DNA of 26,326 nucleotides from Bacillota bacterium (GTDB lineage: Bacteria > Bacillota > Clostridia > Acetivibrionales > DSM-1351): NCBI GenBank assembly GCA_023398105.1, contig JAEWST010000088.1:1-26326 (forward strand), read 5' to 3'. Within the stretch, counting starts at the first letter, position 1, and the number at the start of each line of letters is the position of its first letter. The position numbers were made by a program, and so were the translations under genes. A model generated the notes under the pieces. The model searched no databases, had not been told where the DNA came from, and saw only the letters and a list, made by a program, of their open reading frames with translations. Shown here one piece after another: positions 14,690-22,276 of the stretch.

Positions 14690-16665
14690 TTAAGTTTCCC
14701 CATCAACTCACCAATCTTATCCCTCAATGCAGCTGCTTTTTCAAACTGCAAATCTCTTGCAGCCTGTTTCATTTCCTTTTGAAGCTTTTCAATTAGCTCT
14801 TCTAGCTGTTCAGCAGACATTATGTCGTTTTTATCCTTAACAATGTAAGCTCCTTGATCCTCCGCTACTTTTGTTGCTTCAATAAGATTACGTACAGACT
14901 TTTTAATAGTAGTAGGCACAATGCCATACTTGTTGTTGTAATCCATCTGAATCTGACGTCTTCTATTAGTTTCACTGATAGCTCTGTGCATTGAACCTGT
15001 CATGTTGTCAGCATACATAATAACCTTGCCCTCAGAGTTTCTGGCAGCTCTTCCTATTGTTTGAATTAATGATGTTTCTGAACGCAGAAATCCTTCCTTG
15101 TCTGCATCTAATATTGCTACAAGGGTAACTTCAGGCAAGTCTAAGCCCTCTCTTAACAAATTAATTCCAACTAAAACGTCAAATTCTCCAAGACGTAAAT
15201 CTCTAATTATTTCCATTCTTTCAAAAGTAGCAACATCTGAATGCATATACTTTACTCTTATATCAAGCCCCTTCATGTACTCGGTCAAGTCCTCAGCCAT
15301 TTTCTTGGTTAGAGTTGTAACAAGAATTCTTTGATTTTTGGCAGCTCTTATGTTAATTTCACCTATCAAATCATCAATCTGACCCTTAACTGGTCTCACA
15401 ATCACCTCAGGATCTATTAGCCCTGTTGGTCTTATAATCTGCTCAACTATTTGTGTAGAATGTTCTTTTTCATATACAGCTGGTGTTGCACTTACATAGA
15501 CAACCTGGTTAATCTTTTGTTCCCACTCAGAAAACTTAAGTGGTCTGTTATCAAATGCAGATGGCAGTCTAAAGCCATAATTGACTAGTGATTCTTTTCT
15601 TGAACGGTCGCCATTATACATTGCCCCAACTTGAGAAACTGTAACATGGGATTCATCAATAAAAAGCAGGAAATCATCAGGAAAGTAATCAATCAATGTA
15701 AACGGCGGACTTCCAGGCTCTCTGCCGCTAATATGCCTAGAGTAATTCTCTATGCCTTGACAAAAACCCAATTCAGACATCATCTCTAAATCATATCTGG
15801 TTCTTTGTTCAATTCTTTGTGCCTCAAGTAGCTTTCCTTCCATTTTAAACTGCTCAATTCTCTCATCTAATTCCTTTTCTACTGTAACAATAGCTTTATC
15901 CATCTTTGGCTTGGTGGTTGCATAGTGAGAGGCAGGAAAAACAGCAATATGTGTCCTTGTCCCAATAACTTCACCAGTCAAATAATCAACCTCTGTTATT
16001 CTCTCAATTTCATCACCAAAAAACTCCACTCTAAGAACCATTTCAGAGCTATTAGCAGGAAAAATCTCTAAAACATCTCCTCTAGCCCTAAATCTACCTC
16101 TTCTAAAATCAATTTCATTTCTCTCATACTGTATGTCGATCAGCTTTCTAAGAACTTCATCCCTATCCTTTTGCATGCCTACTCTAAGAGACATCATCAA
16201 ATCTGTGTAATCTTCTGGATCTCCCAAACCATATATGCAAGAAACGCTGGCAACTATAATAACATCCCTTCGCTCAAACAAAGCAGCTGTTGCAGAGTGT
16301 CGCAATTTATCTATTTCTTCATTTACAGAGGAATCCTTTTCTATATAAGTATCTGTAGCTGCAATATATGCTTCAGGTTGATAGTAGTCATAATAGCTTA
16401 CAAAGTATTCCACAACATTGTTAGGAAAGAATTCTCTGAATTCACTGCAAAGCTGTGCAGCAAGTGTCTTGTTGTGAGCCATAATCAGTGTAGGCTTTTG
16501 TACCTGCTCAATGACCTTTGCCATTGTATAGGTTTTTCCCGAACCAGTTACACCAAGAAGTGTCTGGTGCTTCACTCCATCAATTATTCCCTTGCTAAGT
16601 TTTTCTATTGCTTCTGGCTGATCGCCCTTCGGACTATAATCAGAAATTACTTCGAATTTATTCAT
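14686..16665 (-). CDS. uvrB: Excinuclease ABC subunit B
   Basis: 659 residues, full length. UvrB is the helicase-like damage-verifying subunit of nucleotide excision repair; it takes damaged DNA from UvrA and then recruits UvrC. Walker A is G-V-T-G-S-G-K-T at 38-45. The damage-probing beta hairpin Y-Y-D-Y-Y-Q-P-E-A-Y is at 91-100. The DESH Walker B box is near 337. The helicase motif Q-T-I-G-R-A-A-R-N lies near 540. The C-terminal UVR helix pair (E-E-L-I-E-K-L-Q ... F-E-K-A-A-A-L-R-D) at about 622-657 contacts UvrC. GAGG lies six bases before the ATG. No uvrA or uvrC is in the window. lrgA follows with a four-base overlap. Confidence 0.98.
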   Translation of the reverse strand: MNKFEVISDYSPKGDQPEAIEKLSKGIIDGVKHQTLLGVTGSGKTYTMAKVIEQVQKPTLIMAHNKTLAAQLCSEFREFFPNNVVEYFVSYYDYYQPEAYIAATDTYIEKDSSVNEEIDKLRHSATAALFERRDVIIVASVSCIYGLGDPEDYTDLMMSLRVGMQKDRDEVLRKLIDIQYERNEIDFRRGRFRARGDVLEIFPANSSEMVLRVEFFGDEIERITEVDYLTGEVIGTRTHIAVFPASHYATTKPKMDKAIVTVEKELDERIEQFKMEGKLLEAQRIEQRTRYDLEMMSELGFCQGIENYSRHISGREPGSPPFTLIDYFPDDFLLFIDESHVTVSQVGAMYNGDRSRKESLVNYGFRLPSAFDNRPLKFSEWEQKINQVVYVSATPAVYEKEHSTQIVEQIIRPTGLIDPEVIVRPVKGQIDDLIGEINIRAAKNQRILVTTLTKKMAEDLTEYMKGLDIRVKYMHSDVATFERMEIIRDLRLGEFDVLVGINLLREGLDLPEVTLVAILDADKEGFLRSETSLIQTIGRAARNSEGKVIMYADNMTGSMHRAISETNRRRQIQMDYNNKYGIVPTTIKKSVRNLIEATKVAEDQGAYIVKDKNDIMSAEQLEELIEKLQKEMKQAARDLQFEKAAALRDKIGELMGKLK

Positions 16666-16686
16666 AACTACCTCATTCTACTGTTT

Positions 16687-16742
16687 ACCAAAGCGGTGCC
16701 CGCCACTTATAGAAGTGGGGAACATTTTCTTGCCTCGTTATA
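16687..16742. repeat. Dispersed structured repeat, copy A
   Basis: 56 bases, about 50 identical to 17425-17480. It contains a perfect CCACTT/AAGTGG hairpin and ends TTGCCTCGTTATA. It lies between mntP and uvrB. Confidence 0.7.
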
Positions 16743-16756
16743 AATATATTTTAAAT

Positions 16757-17320
16757 TTAAAAAAACATATGTTCAAGGAATATTTTAACTCCTATAGCTA
16801 TCAATATCAATCCACCAACTACACCAGCTCTTTTACCTAATAAATTTCCAAACCTTTTGGCAATTAAAACAGCAGTTATGCAGCAAATAAACGTAATTAC
16901 ACCTATGCAGCTTATTGAGTAATAAATATTTACATTGAGTGCAGATAAGCTGACACCAACAGCCAGTGCGTCAACACTTGTAGCAACTGCCTGTACTAGC
17001 AATAGCTTTAATGTCATAGATATCAAGTCACAATCCTGCTTATTCTCAGCAGTTATTGCTTCGTGGAGCATTTTTCCGCCAATAATTGATAGCAGAATTA
17101 AAGCTATCCAATGGTCAAATTGTTTAATAACATCTGCAAATGCATTAGCCGCAAAATATCCTATCAAGGGCATAATTGCTTGAAATAAGGCAAACATCAC
17201 TGCCATCTGCAATATATTCTTAACTGTTATTTTTTTTATACATAAAGAGTTGGAAATAGACACTGCCGCCGCATCCATCGAAAGCCCAACTGCTAATAAT
17301 ATTAGTTCTAAAGTCCCCAT
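16757..17320 (-). CDS. mntP: Manganese efflux pump MntP
   Basis: 187 residues with six predicted membrane helices and the internal duplication of the family. The key acidic motifs are S-M-D-A at 14-17 (D16) and S-V-D-A at 115-118 (D117), each within a helix and needed for Mn2+ transport in homologues. It exports manganese to prevent overload. The RBS is AAAGGA about ten bases before the ATG. Many mntP genes are controlled by the yybP-ykoY manganese riboswitch, but I do not see its conserved loops in the 240 bases upstream. The gene is flanked on both sides by the dispersed repeat. Confidence 0.92.
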   Translation of the reverse strand: MGTLELILLAVGLSMDAAAVSISNSLCIKKITVKNILQMAVMFALFQAIMPLIGYFAANAFADVIKQFDHWIALILLSIIGGKMLHEAITAENKQDCDLISMTLKLLLVQAVATSVDALAVGVSLSALNVNIYYSISCIGVITFICCITAVLIAKRFGNLLGKRAGVVGGLILIAIGVKIFLEHMFF

Positions 17321-17424
17321 ATTTAACTTATCCTTTTTGACCTAGCAAATCAGTTTTGCCTGTTTTAATTTATTGCAACTATTTTCGCAACAAACCATTG
17401 TTAATTATTCCGCACCGCCTGAAA

Positions 17425-17480
17425 ACCAAAGCGGTACCCGCCAGTTTTAGAAGTGGGGGATGTTTTCTTGCCTCGTTATA
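17425..17480. repeat. Dispersed structured repeat, copy B
   Basis: Partner of 16687-16742 with about six differences in 56 bases. The preceding bases (CACCGCCTGAAAA, from 17413) also match the 11.2 kb hairpin read on the other strand. It contains GCGGTACCCGC, which folds on itself. Confidence 0.7.
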
Positions 17481-17512
17481 TGTTGGAAAGTTGAGTAATA
17501 ATACATAAAAAC

Positions 17513-17546
17513 GGGAACTATTTCACCCAATCCGAAATGAGTTCCC
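17513..17546 (-). terminator. Terminator of trpS
   Basis: Minus-strand stem GGGAACTCATTTC/GAAATAGTTCCC with one mismatch, followed by GTTTTTATG. It lies 15 bases after the trpS stop. Confidence 0.85.
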
Positions 17547-17560
17547 ACTGTTATAACTTT

Positions 17561-18571
17561 TTATCCTCTTGGTACAAGCCCTACTTTTCTATAAACCTTT
17601 GAAAGCGTTTTTCTTGCCATATAGGCTGCTTTCTCAGAATTTTCTTTTAATATAGTGTTTAGGTAATCTTTGTTTGAGGAAAACTCATTATATTTTTGTT
17701 GAACTGGCTTTAATGTTTCTACAACAGATTGCCCTACGGTTTCCTTTAAATCACCATAGGATTTGCCCTCAAAGTCCTTTTCAATATCACTAAAGCTTTT
17801 ATTTGTTGTTGCTGAAAAAATACTGATTAAGTTACTTATTCCAGGCTTATTTTCTTCATCATATCGAATTTCACGCTCTGAATCTGTAACTGCTCTCTTG
17901 AACTTGCGCATAATCGCATCTTCATTATCCAATAAGAATACATATGCATTTTCATTCTCATCAGACTTTGACATCTTCTTTTCAGGTTCCTGCAAGCTCA
18001 TTATTTTAGCACCTATCTTTGGAATATATGCCTCTGGTACAATAAAAGTATCCCCGTAAATACCATTAAACCTTTCAGCAATGTCCCTTGTTATTTCAAG
18101 ATGCTGCTTTTGATCCTGTCCGATTGGTACAAGCTCTGTCTGATATAATAGAATATCAGCTGCCATAAGTACTGGATAAGTGTATAAGCCTGCATTTATG
18201 TTATCACTGTGTTTCTGTGACTTATCTTTAAATTGAGTCATTCTGTTTAATTCGCCCATATATGTGAAGCAATTTAAAATCCATGCTAACTCAGCATGTG
18301 CGCTAACATGTGACTGCATATATAAGGTGCTCTTCTTGGGATCAAGTCCGCAAGCCATATAAAGTGCTAGCAAATTCAAGCTTCTCTGCCTTAGTTCTGC
18401 TGGCTTCTGCCTTACAGTAAGTGTATGTAGATCCACTACACAATAAAGACATTCAAATTCATCCTGCATAGGAATCCAATTTTTTATTGCTCCCAAATAA
18501 TTGCCTATGGTAAGATTTCCTGATGGCTGAACACCACTAAAAATCCTCTTTTTCTGTTCTGCTTGCTCCAT
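17561..18571 (-). CDS. trpS: Tryptophanyl-tRNA synthetase
   Basis: 336 residues from the ATG at 18571 (M-E-Q-A-E-Q-K-K); AAGGA lies about ten bases upstream, while a GTG three codons earlier sits against the RBS. This class I enzyme charges tRNA-Trp with tryptophan. The HIGH-type motif appears as P-S-G-N-L-T-I-G-N-Y-L-G (T21-N24). The KMSKS loop is K-M-S-K-S at 199-203. A-G-L-Y-T-Y-P-V-L-M-A-A-D-I-L and V-P-I-G-Q-D-Q-K-Q-H-L-E belong to the tryptophan and adenylate pockets. Length is normal. I see no T-box in the 136 bases upstream. It is a single gene with its own terminator. Confidence 0.97.
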   Translation of the reverse strand: MEQAEQKKRIFSGVQPSGNLTIGNYLGAIKNWIPMQDEFECLYCVVDLHTLTVRQKPAELRQRSLNLLALYMACGLDPKKSTLYMQSHVSAHAELAWILNCFTYMGELNRMTQFKDKSQKHSDNINAGLYTYPVLMAADILLYQTELVPIGQDQKQHLEITRDIAERFNGIYGDTFIVPEAYIPKIGAKIMSLQEPEKKMSKSDENENAYVFLLDNEDAIMRKFKRAVTDSEREIRYDEENKPGISNLISIFSATTNKSFSDIEKDFEGKSYGDLKETVGQSVVETLKPVQQKYNEFSSNKDYLNTILKENSEKAAYMARKTLSKVYRKVGLVPRG

Positions 18572-18604
18572 AAAAAACACATCCTTAACCTGAAATTTAG
18601 CATA

Positions 18605-18633
18605 AATATATACTATTTAGTCACCCTTAACAA
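18605..18633 (-). promoter_or_regulatory. Possible promoter of trpS
   Basis: -35 TTGTTA at 18628-18633, 17-base spacer, -10 TATATT at 18605-18610, about 35 bases before the ATG. Confidence 0.4.
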
Positions 18634-18707
18634 TTAATTATGTTAAAAATTCTCATATCAATGATTTTATCATTATTATATTAGTATTAACAAGGTGTTT
18701 TGAATAA

Positions 18708-18884
18708 TTAACGTTTTTTTTCTTTACTCTTATATGAAATAAAAACAATCAAAAACCCAAATCCACCTATTAGATAATAAACACCTGTCCTTGTATCTCC
18801 TGCAGAATATTTTAACATTCCAAAGCAAATTAGTACAATAGCAAAAAAGGAACTGCCAAAACTCATTATTCTATTAACCTTCAT
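18708..18884 (-). CDS. Small two-helix membrane protein, 58 residues
   Basis: M-K-V-N-R-I-M-S-F-G then a hydrophobic stretch to about residue 25 (F-F-A-I-V-L-I-C-F-G-M-L), a short polar turn, and a second helix (V-Y-Y-L-I-G-G-F-G-F-L-I-V-F-I-S-Y) before a basic tail K-S-K-E-K-K-R. The two-helix hairpin and the basic end fit a small inner-membrane protein. AGG-TAGGG lies about ten bases before the ATG, a loose RBS. The function is unknown. It lies between queT and trpS on the same strand. Confidence 0.7.
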   Translation of the reverse strand: MKVNRIMSFGSSFFAIVLICFGMLKYSAGDTRTGVYYLIGGFGFLIVFISYKSKEKKR

Positions 18885-19011
18885 AGTTATACCCTACCTC
18901 GTATTTAGTTTGAACTTAATTACCTCAAGCAATTATTTTGGCATCAAACCATTATTAATTTGTGACCGATAAATTTCTTATTTTGTAATATTGAATTATT
19001 TATCTTCTTAC

Positions 19012-19536
19012 TCATAAAACATCGGAGTTGTCAGTTTTATTTTCTATATCAAAAAGCTCTTTTAATTTCTTGTTCTTATCAATTAGCAACATTAATGGAT
19101 ATCCAAGCAAATAGCAGGCAATAATTTGTCCACCGCCTACTGAAAGCATTGTCGCAAACAGTGGCACTTTACCAAGATAACTGAGCATTGCCCCCACAAT
19201 AACAGCATTTACAATGATTGGTGGAATAGGTGCTAGCCATTTTCTCCTAGGTCTTCTATATGTTAGCTTATATGTAAGATAAGCTGCCAATAGTGTTGCC
19301 AAACTCCCAATAACTACATCCAATATCCCATTTCCTCCAATAATATTGGATAAAATACATCCTACAAATAGTCCTGGAATCGCTAATGGTGTAAAGTACG
19401 GTAATACAGTAAGTGCTTCAGCAAGTCTACTCTGAAATGGAGCAAAGCTTGTAACATAAAAAATTAATGTCAGCACTAAATATACTGCAGATATCATAGC
19501 TGAAATAGTCAACAATTTTATTTTTTTATTATTCAT
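19012..19536 (-). CDS. queT: Queuosine precursor transporter QueT
   Basis: 174 residues with about five membrane helices. The sequence F-Q-S-R-L-A-E-A-L-T-V-L-P at 34-46, then I-P-G-L-F-V-G-C-I-L-S-N and G-N-G-I-L-D-V-V-I-G-S-L-A-T-L-L-A-A-Y-L, is that of the QueT (COG4708) family. QueT is the substrate-binding S component of an energy-coupling-factor transporter that imports preQ1 or queuine for tRNA modification. It relies on a shared ECF module encoded elsewhere. The RBS is weak. The upstream leader has a preQ1-I riboswitch and a terminator, which fits this role very well. Confidence 0.92.
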   Translation of the reverse strand: MNNKKIKLLTISAMISAVYLVLTLIFYVTSFAPFQSRLAEALTVLPYFTPLAIPGLFVGCILSNIIGGNGILDVVIGSLATLLAAYLTYKLTYRRPRRKWLAPIPPIIVNAVIVGAMLSYLGKVPLFATMLSVGGGQIIACYLLGYPLMLLIDKNKKLKELFDIENKTDNSDVL

Positions 19537-19748
19537 AATTCGTTTTTCATGCTCTTTATCTATAACAACCCATATAAAGCTTCAGCATGAATTTTATCCC
19601 CCTTAATTTTAGTTCTTTCAGACTTAAATCTGTGACTAAATCATCAATAAACAAAAATCAATTATTCTCGGATATAAACTAAATGTTGTCCTTTGAAGCT
19701 TTGAACCGTAATTGATTTTAACAAATTGGCATATAACAAATTATTGTT
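19537..19748 (-). other. 5' untranslated region of queT
   Basis: About 210 bases between the riboswitch terminator and the queT start. I see no gene or further strong structure; it is AT-rich. Confidence 0.5.
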
Positions 19749-19782
19749 AACAAAAATACTGCCCTGCTAAAAGCAGGCAGTG
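19749..19782 (-). terminator. Riboswitch-controlled terminator of queT
   Basis: Minus-strand stem ACTGCC-TGCT/AGCA-G-GGCAGT with one bulged G, followed by TATTTTTGTT. It begins four bases after the aptamer, so ligand binding can decide whether it forms. Confidence 0.8.
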
Positions 19783-19785
19783 ACG

Positions 19786-19829
19786 CCATAGTTTTGTTTA
19801 TAGACAGGATGGTCACGAACTGTCTAATT
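19786..19829 (-). ncRNA. preQ1-I riboswitch
   Basis: On the minus strand: stem AGACAG/CTGTCT around the loop TTCGTGACCATC, followed at once by the A-rich tail ATAAACAAAACTA. The tail's ATGG can pair with CCAT in the loop to make the second helix of the H-type pseudoknot. Stem, loop opening TTC and tail match the class I preQ1 aptamers known from queC and queT leaders. It is expected to turn queT off when preQ1 is plentiful. Confidence 0.85.
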
Positions 19830-19840
19830 AGTTTTTGTCA

Positions 19841-19869
19841 ATTATATCATTAATATTTATGTAATACAA
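19841..19869 (-). promoter_or_regulatory. Promoter of the queT riboswitch transcript
   Basis: -35 TTGTAT at 19864-19869, 17-base spacer, -10 TATAAT at 19841-19846. The start point falls only a few bases before the aptamer. Confidence 0.65.
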
Positions 19870-20125
19870 ATAAATGTTAAGCATATCATCCCATAGTAAT
19901 TGGCTATAATTTCAGATATAATTATAAGTGAGCGACTTAAATTCTCAGTTGACAATTTTGAGTACCGATACGCTAAATATGAAAAAGTTGAGTGAGTAAA
20001 TATATTTTTTCTAATTATAGTTCAAAATAAATAAACTCCATGTTTTTTTAATATTTTTGTCATGTGGCACATGCAGTTTAAAGGTTAAAGAAATCACATA
20101 TAATTACAAAGGAGGTGCCCAGTCC

Positions 20126-20188
20126 ATGTTATTTCTAGATTTATATAAATTGAGACATGGACGTGTTTATGAAAATTTTAAATTATGA
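20126..20188 (+). CDS. 20-residue leader ORF overlapping the FAD oxidoreductase gene
   Basis: Starting M-L-F-L-D-L-Y-K and ending with TGA, it carries the only strong RBS in the region (GGAGGTG, eight bases upstream). It is in a different frame from the oxidoreductase and stops 29 bases after that gene's first ATG. It may couple translation or, less likely, reflect a sequencing error. Confidence 0.35.
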   Translation: MLFLDLYKLRHGRVYENFKL

Positions 20189-21593
20189 CGTTGCCATTAT
20201 TGGTTGTGGTATCTCAGGTATATTTGCTGGCTATGAGTTAACAAAACGAAACCCTCAGCTAAAGGTATTAATGATAGAGCAAGGTAATAATATATTTAAT
20301 CGCAATTGTCCTATTGTTGCAAATAAAACCAAAGACTGTGTACGCTGCAAGAACTGTGATATAATGCGAGGTTTTGGAGGTGCAGGTGCATTTTCTGATG
20401 GAAAATATAACTTCACAACAGCATTTGGTGGCTGGCTAAATGATTATTTAGATGATGCTGAAGTTATGAATTTAATTAATTATGTTGATGGAGTTAATGT
20501 TGAATTTGGAGCAACTAAAGAGAAATATTCCACGTACACTGATGCCGCTAAAATCATTGAAAAAAGGGCACTGGAAAATGATCTTCATTTATTGCAAGCC
20601 TCTGTAAAACATCTTGGGACAGAGAACAATATAGAAATACTAAAAAGTATGTATAATCACTTGACAAAGCTATTAGAAATCAGGTGTAATAGTCAGGTTT
20701 TAAATATTATGCCCTCACAAGAGGGTTACCAAATAGAATTGTACAACGGTGAGACCATTGATTGTAATTATCTTATTGTTGCACCTGGTAGATCTGGTGC
20801 TGAATGGTTCTCTAAACAATGCAAACAACTAAAGCTTAATTTAATAAACAATCAAGTTGATATCGGTGTACGTGTTGAGCTTCCAGCAAAAGTATTTGAA
20901 CATATAACTGATGTCGTTTATGAATCCAAGCTATTATACAGAACAAAGCAATATGGTGATTTGGTACGTACTTTTTGTATGAACCCATATGGACACGTTG
21001 TTTCTGAAAATGTTGATGATATAATCACAGTTAACGGACACAGCTACACTGACCCTGCCCTAAGAAGCGAAAATACCAACTTTGCCCTATTAGTAAGTAA
21101 TAGATTTACCCAACCCTTCAATGAACCATATCAGTATGGCAAAAGGATTGCATCTCTATCTAATATGCTTGGAGGCGGTGTTCTTGTTCAAAGATTTGGC
21201 GATCTTGTAAAAGGCACTAGGACAAATGCACACAGACTGGGTCAGAGTTTTACACATCCCACATTAAATGCTACGCCAGGAGATTTGAGTCTTGTATTAA
21301 CAAAAAGGCATCTTGACAATATTATTGAAATGATTTATGCGTTGGATAAAATAGCACCAGGTACTGCAAACTACGATACTCTTTTATATGGTGTTGAAGT
21401 TAAATTCTATAGTTCTAGACTAGAGTTAACTAATGAGCTTGAAACACATCTTCCAAATATGTTTGCTATTGGTGATGGTGCTGGAGTAACAAGAGGTCTT
21501 TCTCAGGCAAGTGCTAGTGGTGTGCTTGTTGCAAGGACTATAGCTAATAGAATAAGTAAAAAACCTTTACCGAAATTAAAAAACAGATATTAA
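20157..21593 (+). CDS. FAD-dependent oxidoreductase of the COG2509 type
   Basis: 478 residues. The N-terminal dinucleotide-binding fold reads V-A-I-I-G-C-G-I-S-G-I-F-A-G-Y-E-L near residues 12-28. A second nucleotide signature, N-Y-L-I-V-A-P-G-R-S-G, is at about 203-213, and the FAD-closing motif F-A-I-G-D-G-A-G-V-T-R-G lies near 436-447. A cysteine-rich stretch (C-P-I-V then C-V-R-C-K-N-C at 51-68) precedes G-F-G-G-A-G-A-F-S-D-G-K. This is the hallmark of the uncharacterised FAD-dependent dehydrogenases grouped as COG2509. The substrate is unknown. The first ATG (20157) and the internal ATG at 20169 both lack a good RBS, so translation may depend on the leader ORF. It is the only plus-strand gene in the right-hand part. 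Confidence 0.85.
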   Translation: MDVFMKILNYDVAIIGCGISGIFAGYELTKRNPQLKVLMIEQGNNIFNRNCPIVANKTKDCVRCKNCDIMRGFGGAGAFSDGKYNFTTAFGGWLNDYLDDAEVMNLINYVDGVNVEFGATKEKYSTYTDAAKIIEKRALENDLHLLQASVKHLGTENNIEILKSMYNHLTKLLEIRCNSQVLNIMPSQEGYQIELYNGETIDCNYLIVAPGRSGAEWFSKQCKQLKLNLINNQVDIGVRVELPAKVFEHITDVVYESKLLYRTKQYGDLVRTFCMNPYGHVVSENVDDIITVNGHSYTDPALRSENTNFALLVSNRFTQPFNEPYQYGKRIASLSNMLGGGVLVQRFGDLVKGTRTNAHRLGQSFTHPTLNATPGDLSLVLTKRHLDNIIEMIYALDKIAPGTANYDTLLYGVEVKFYSSRLELTNELETHLPNMFAIGDGAGVTRGLSQASASGVLVARTIANRISKKPLPKLKNRY

Positions 21594-21633
21594 ATCATTA
21601 ACAAAATAATTTTATTCTGCAATCAAACACAAA

Positions 21634-21703
21634 AAATAGCACCTTTTAACAAATATAACCAAGCTATTTCCGCTTTGTTTCTATTTGTTTGAAGGTGCTA
21701 TTT
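21634..21703. terminator. Bidirectional terminator between convergent genes
   Basis: Long stem AAATAGCACCTTTTAACAAATA/TATTTGTTTGAAGGTGCTAT (about 20 pairs, one mismatch region) with A-rich and T-rich flanks. It serves the FAD oxidoreductase and the cyclophilin gene. Confidence 0.8.
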
Positions 21704-21719
21704 ATTTTATTGGTGCTAC

Positions 21720-22241
21720 TTATACCTTCTCTGGTTCAGGAAACTCTACACCAAAAGTCTCAACTGTAACCTTTTTCATAACCTGTGCTTCCTTTGGCTT
21801 ATCGCTACTGTCTCTTTTTACACTAACTATTCTGTCTGCTTCTTCGATGCCCTCAATTATTTTACCAAAAGCTGCATATTGTCCATCTAAATGAGGAGAT
21901 TTTGCAACCATTACAAAAAATTGTGAACCAGCAGAATTTGGAGCCATTGTTCTTGCCATAGACAAAACACCCTTGTCATGCTTTAAATCATTTTTAAAAC
22001 CATTACTAGAAAACTCTCCCTTAATGCTATAGTCTGGACCGCCCATACCTGAACCGTCTGGATCTCCTCCCTGTATCATAAATCCAGGAATTACTCTGTG
22101 AAAAATTACTCCATCATAAAAACCTTTGTTTATTAGTGAAATAAAATTATTCACAGTATTTGGTGCTATGTCTGGGTAAAGCTCTGCCTTCATAATATTT
22201 CCATTTTCCATCTCAATTGTTACTATTGGTTTGAAGTTCAT
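21720..22241 (-). CDS. Cyclophilin-type peptidyl-prolyl cis-trans isomerase
   Basis: 173 residues, no signal peptide, so cytoplasmic. It speeds cis-trans isomerisation at proline bonds during folding. F-H-R-V-I-P-G-F-M-I-Q-G-G-D at 47-60 carries the catalytic R49 with F54 and Q57, and S-A-G-S-Q-F-F-V-M follows near 111-119. The family's tryptophan position is a histidine-leucine pair (P-H-L-D-G-Q-Y-A-A-F-G), typical of bacterial cyclophilins with low cyclosporin affinity. AAGGAG lies seven bases before the ATG. It follows the topoisomerase A gene by 35 bases and is probably co-transcribed. Confidence 0.95.
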   Translation of the reverse strand: MNFKPIVTIEMENGNIMKAELYPDIAPNTVNNFISLINKGFYDGVIFHRVIPGFMIQGGDPDGSGMGGPDYSIKGEFSSNGFKNDLKHDKGVLSMARTMAPNSAGSQFFVMVAKSPHLDGQYAAFGKIIEGIEEADRIVSVKRDSSDKPKEAQVMKKVTVETFGVEFPEPEKV

Positions 22242-22276
22242 AAATTTGTCTCCTTTTTAATATATAAAATTATTAA

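Noticed and set aside
16171..16743. 190-codon plus-strand frame opposite uvrB
   Set aside because: It lies antisense to a conserved gene and has low-complexity Ile, Tyr and Cys content; no RBS.
17321..17512. yybP-ykoY manganese riboswitch upstream of mntP
   Set aside because: The conserved loop motifs are not visible; the region holds the dispersed repeat and the trpS terminator instead.
18572..18707. T-box leader for trpS
   Set aside because: The gap is only 136 bases, with no T-box sequence and no leader terminator.
21685..21894. Plus-strand frame opposite the cyclophilin gene
   Set aside because: Antisense to the cyclophilin coding sequence and begins inside the terminator.
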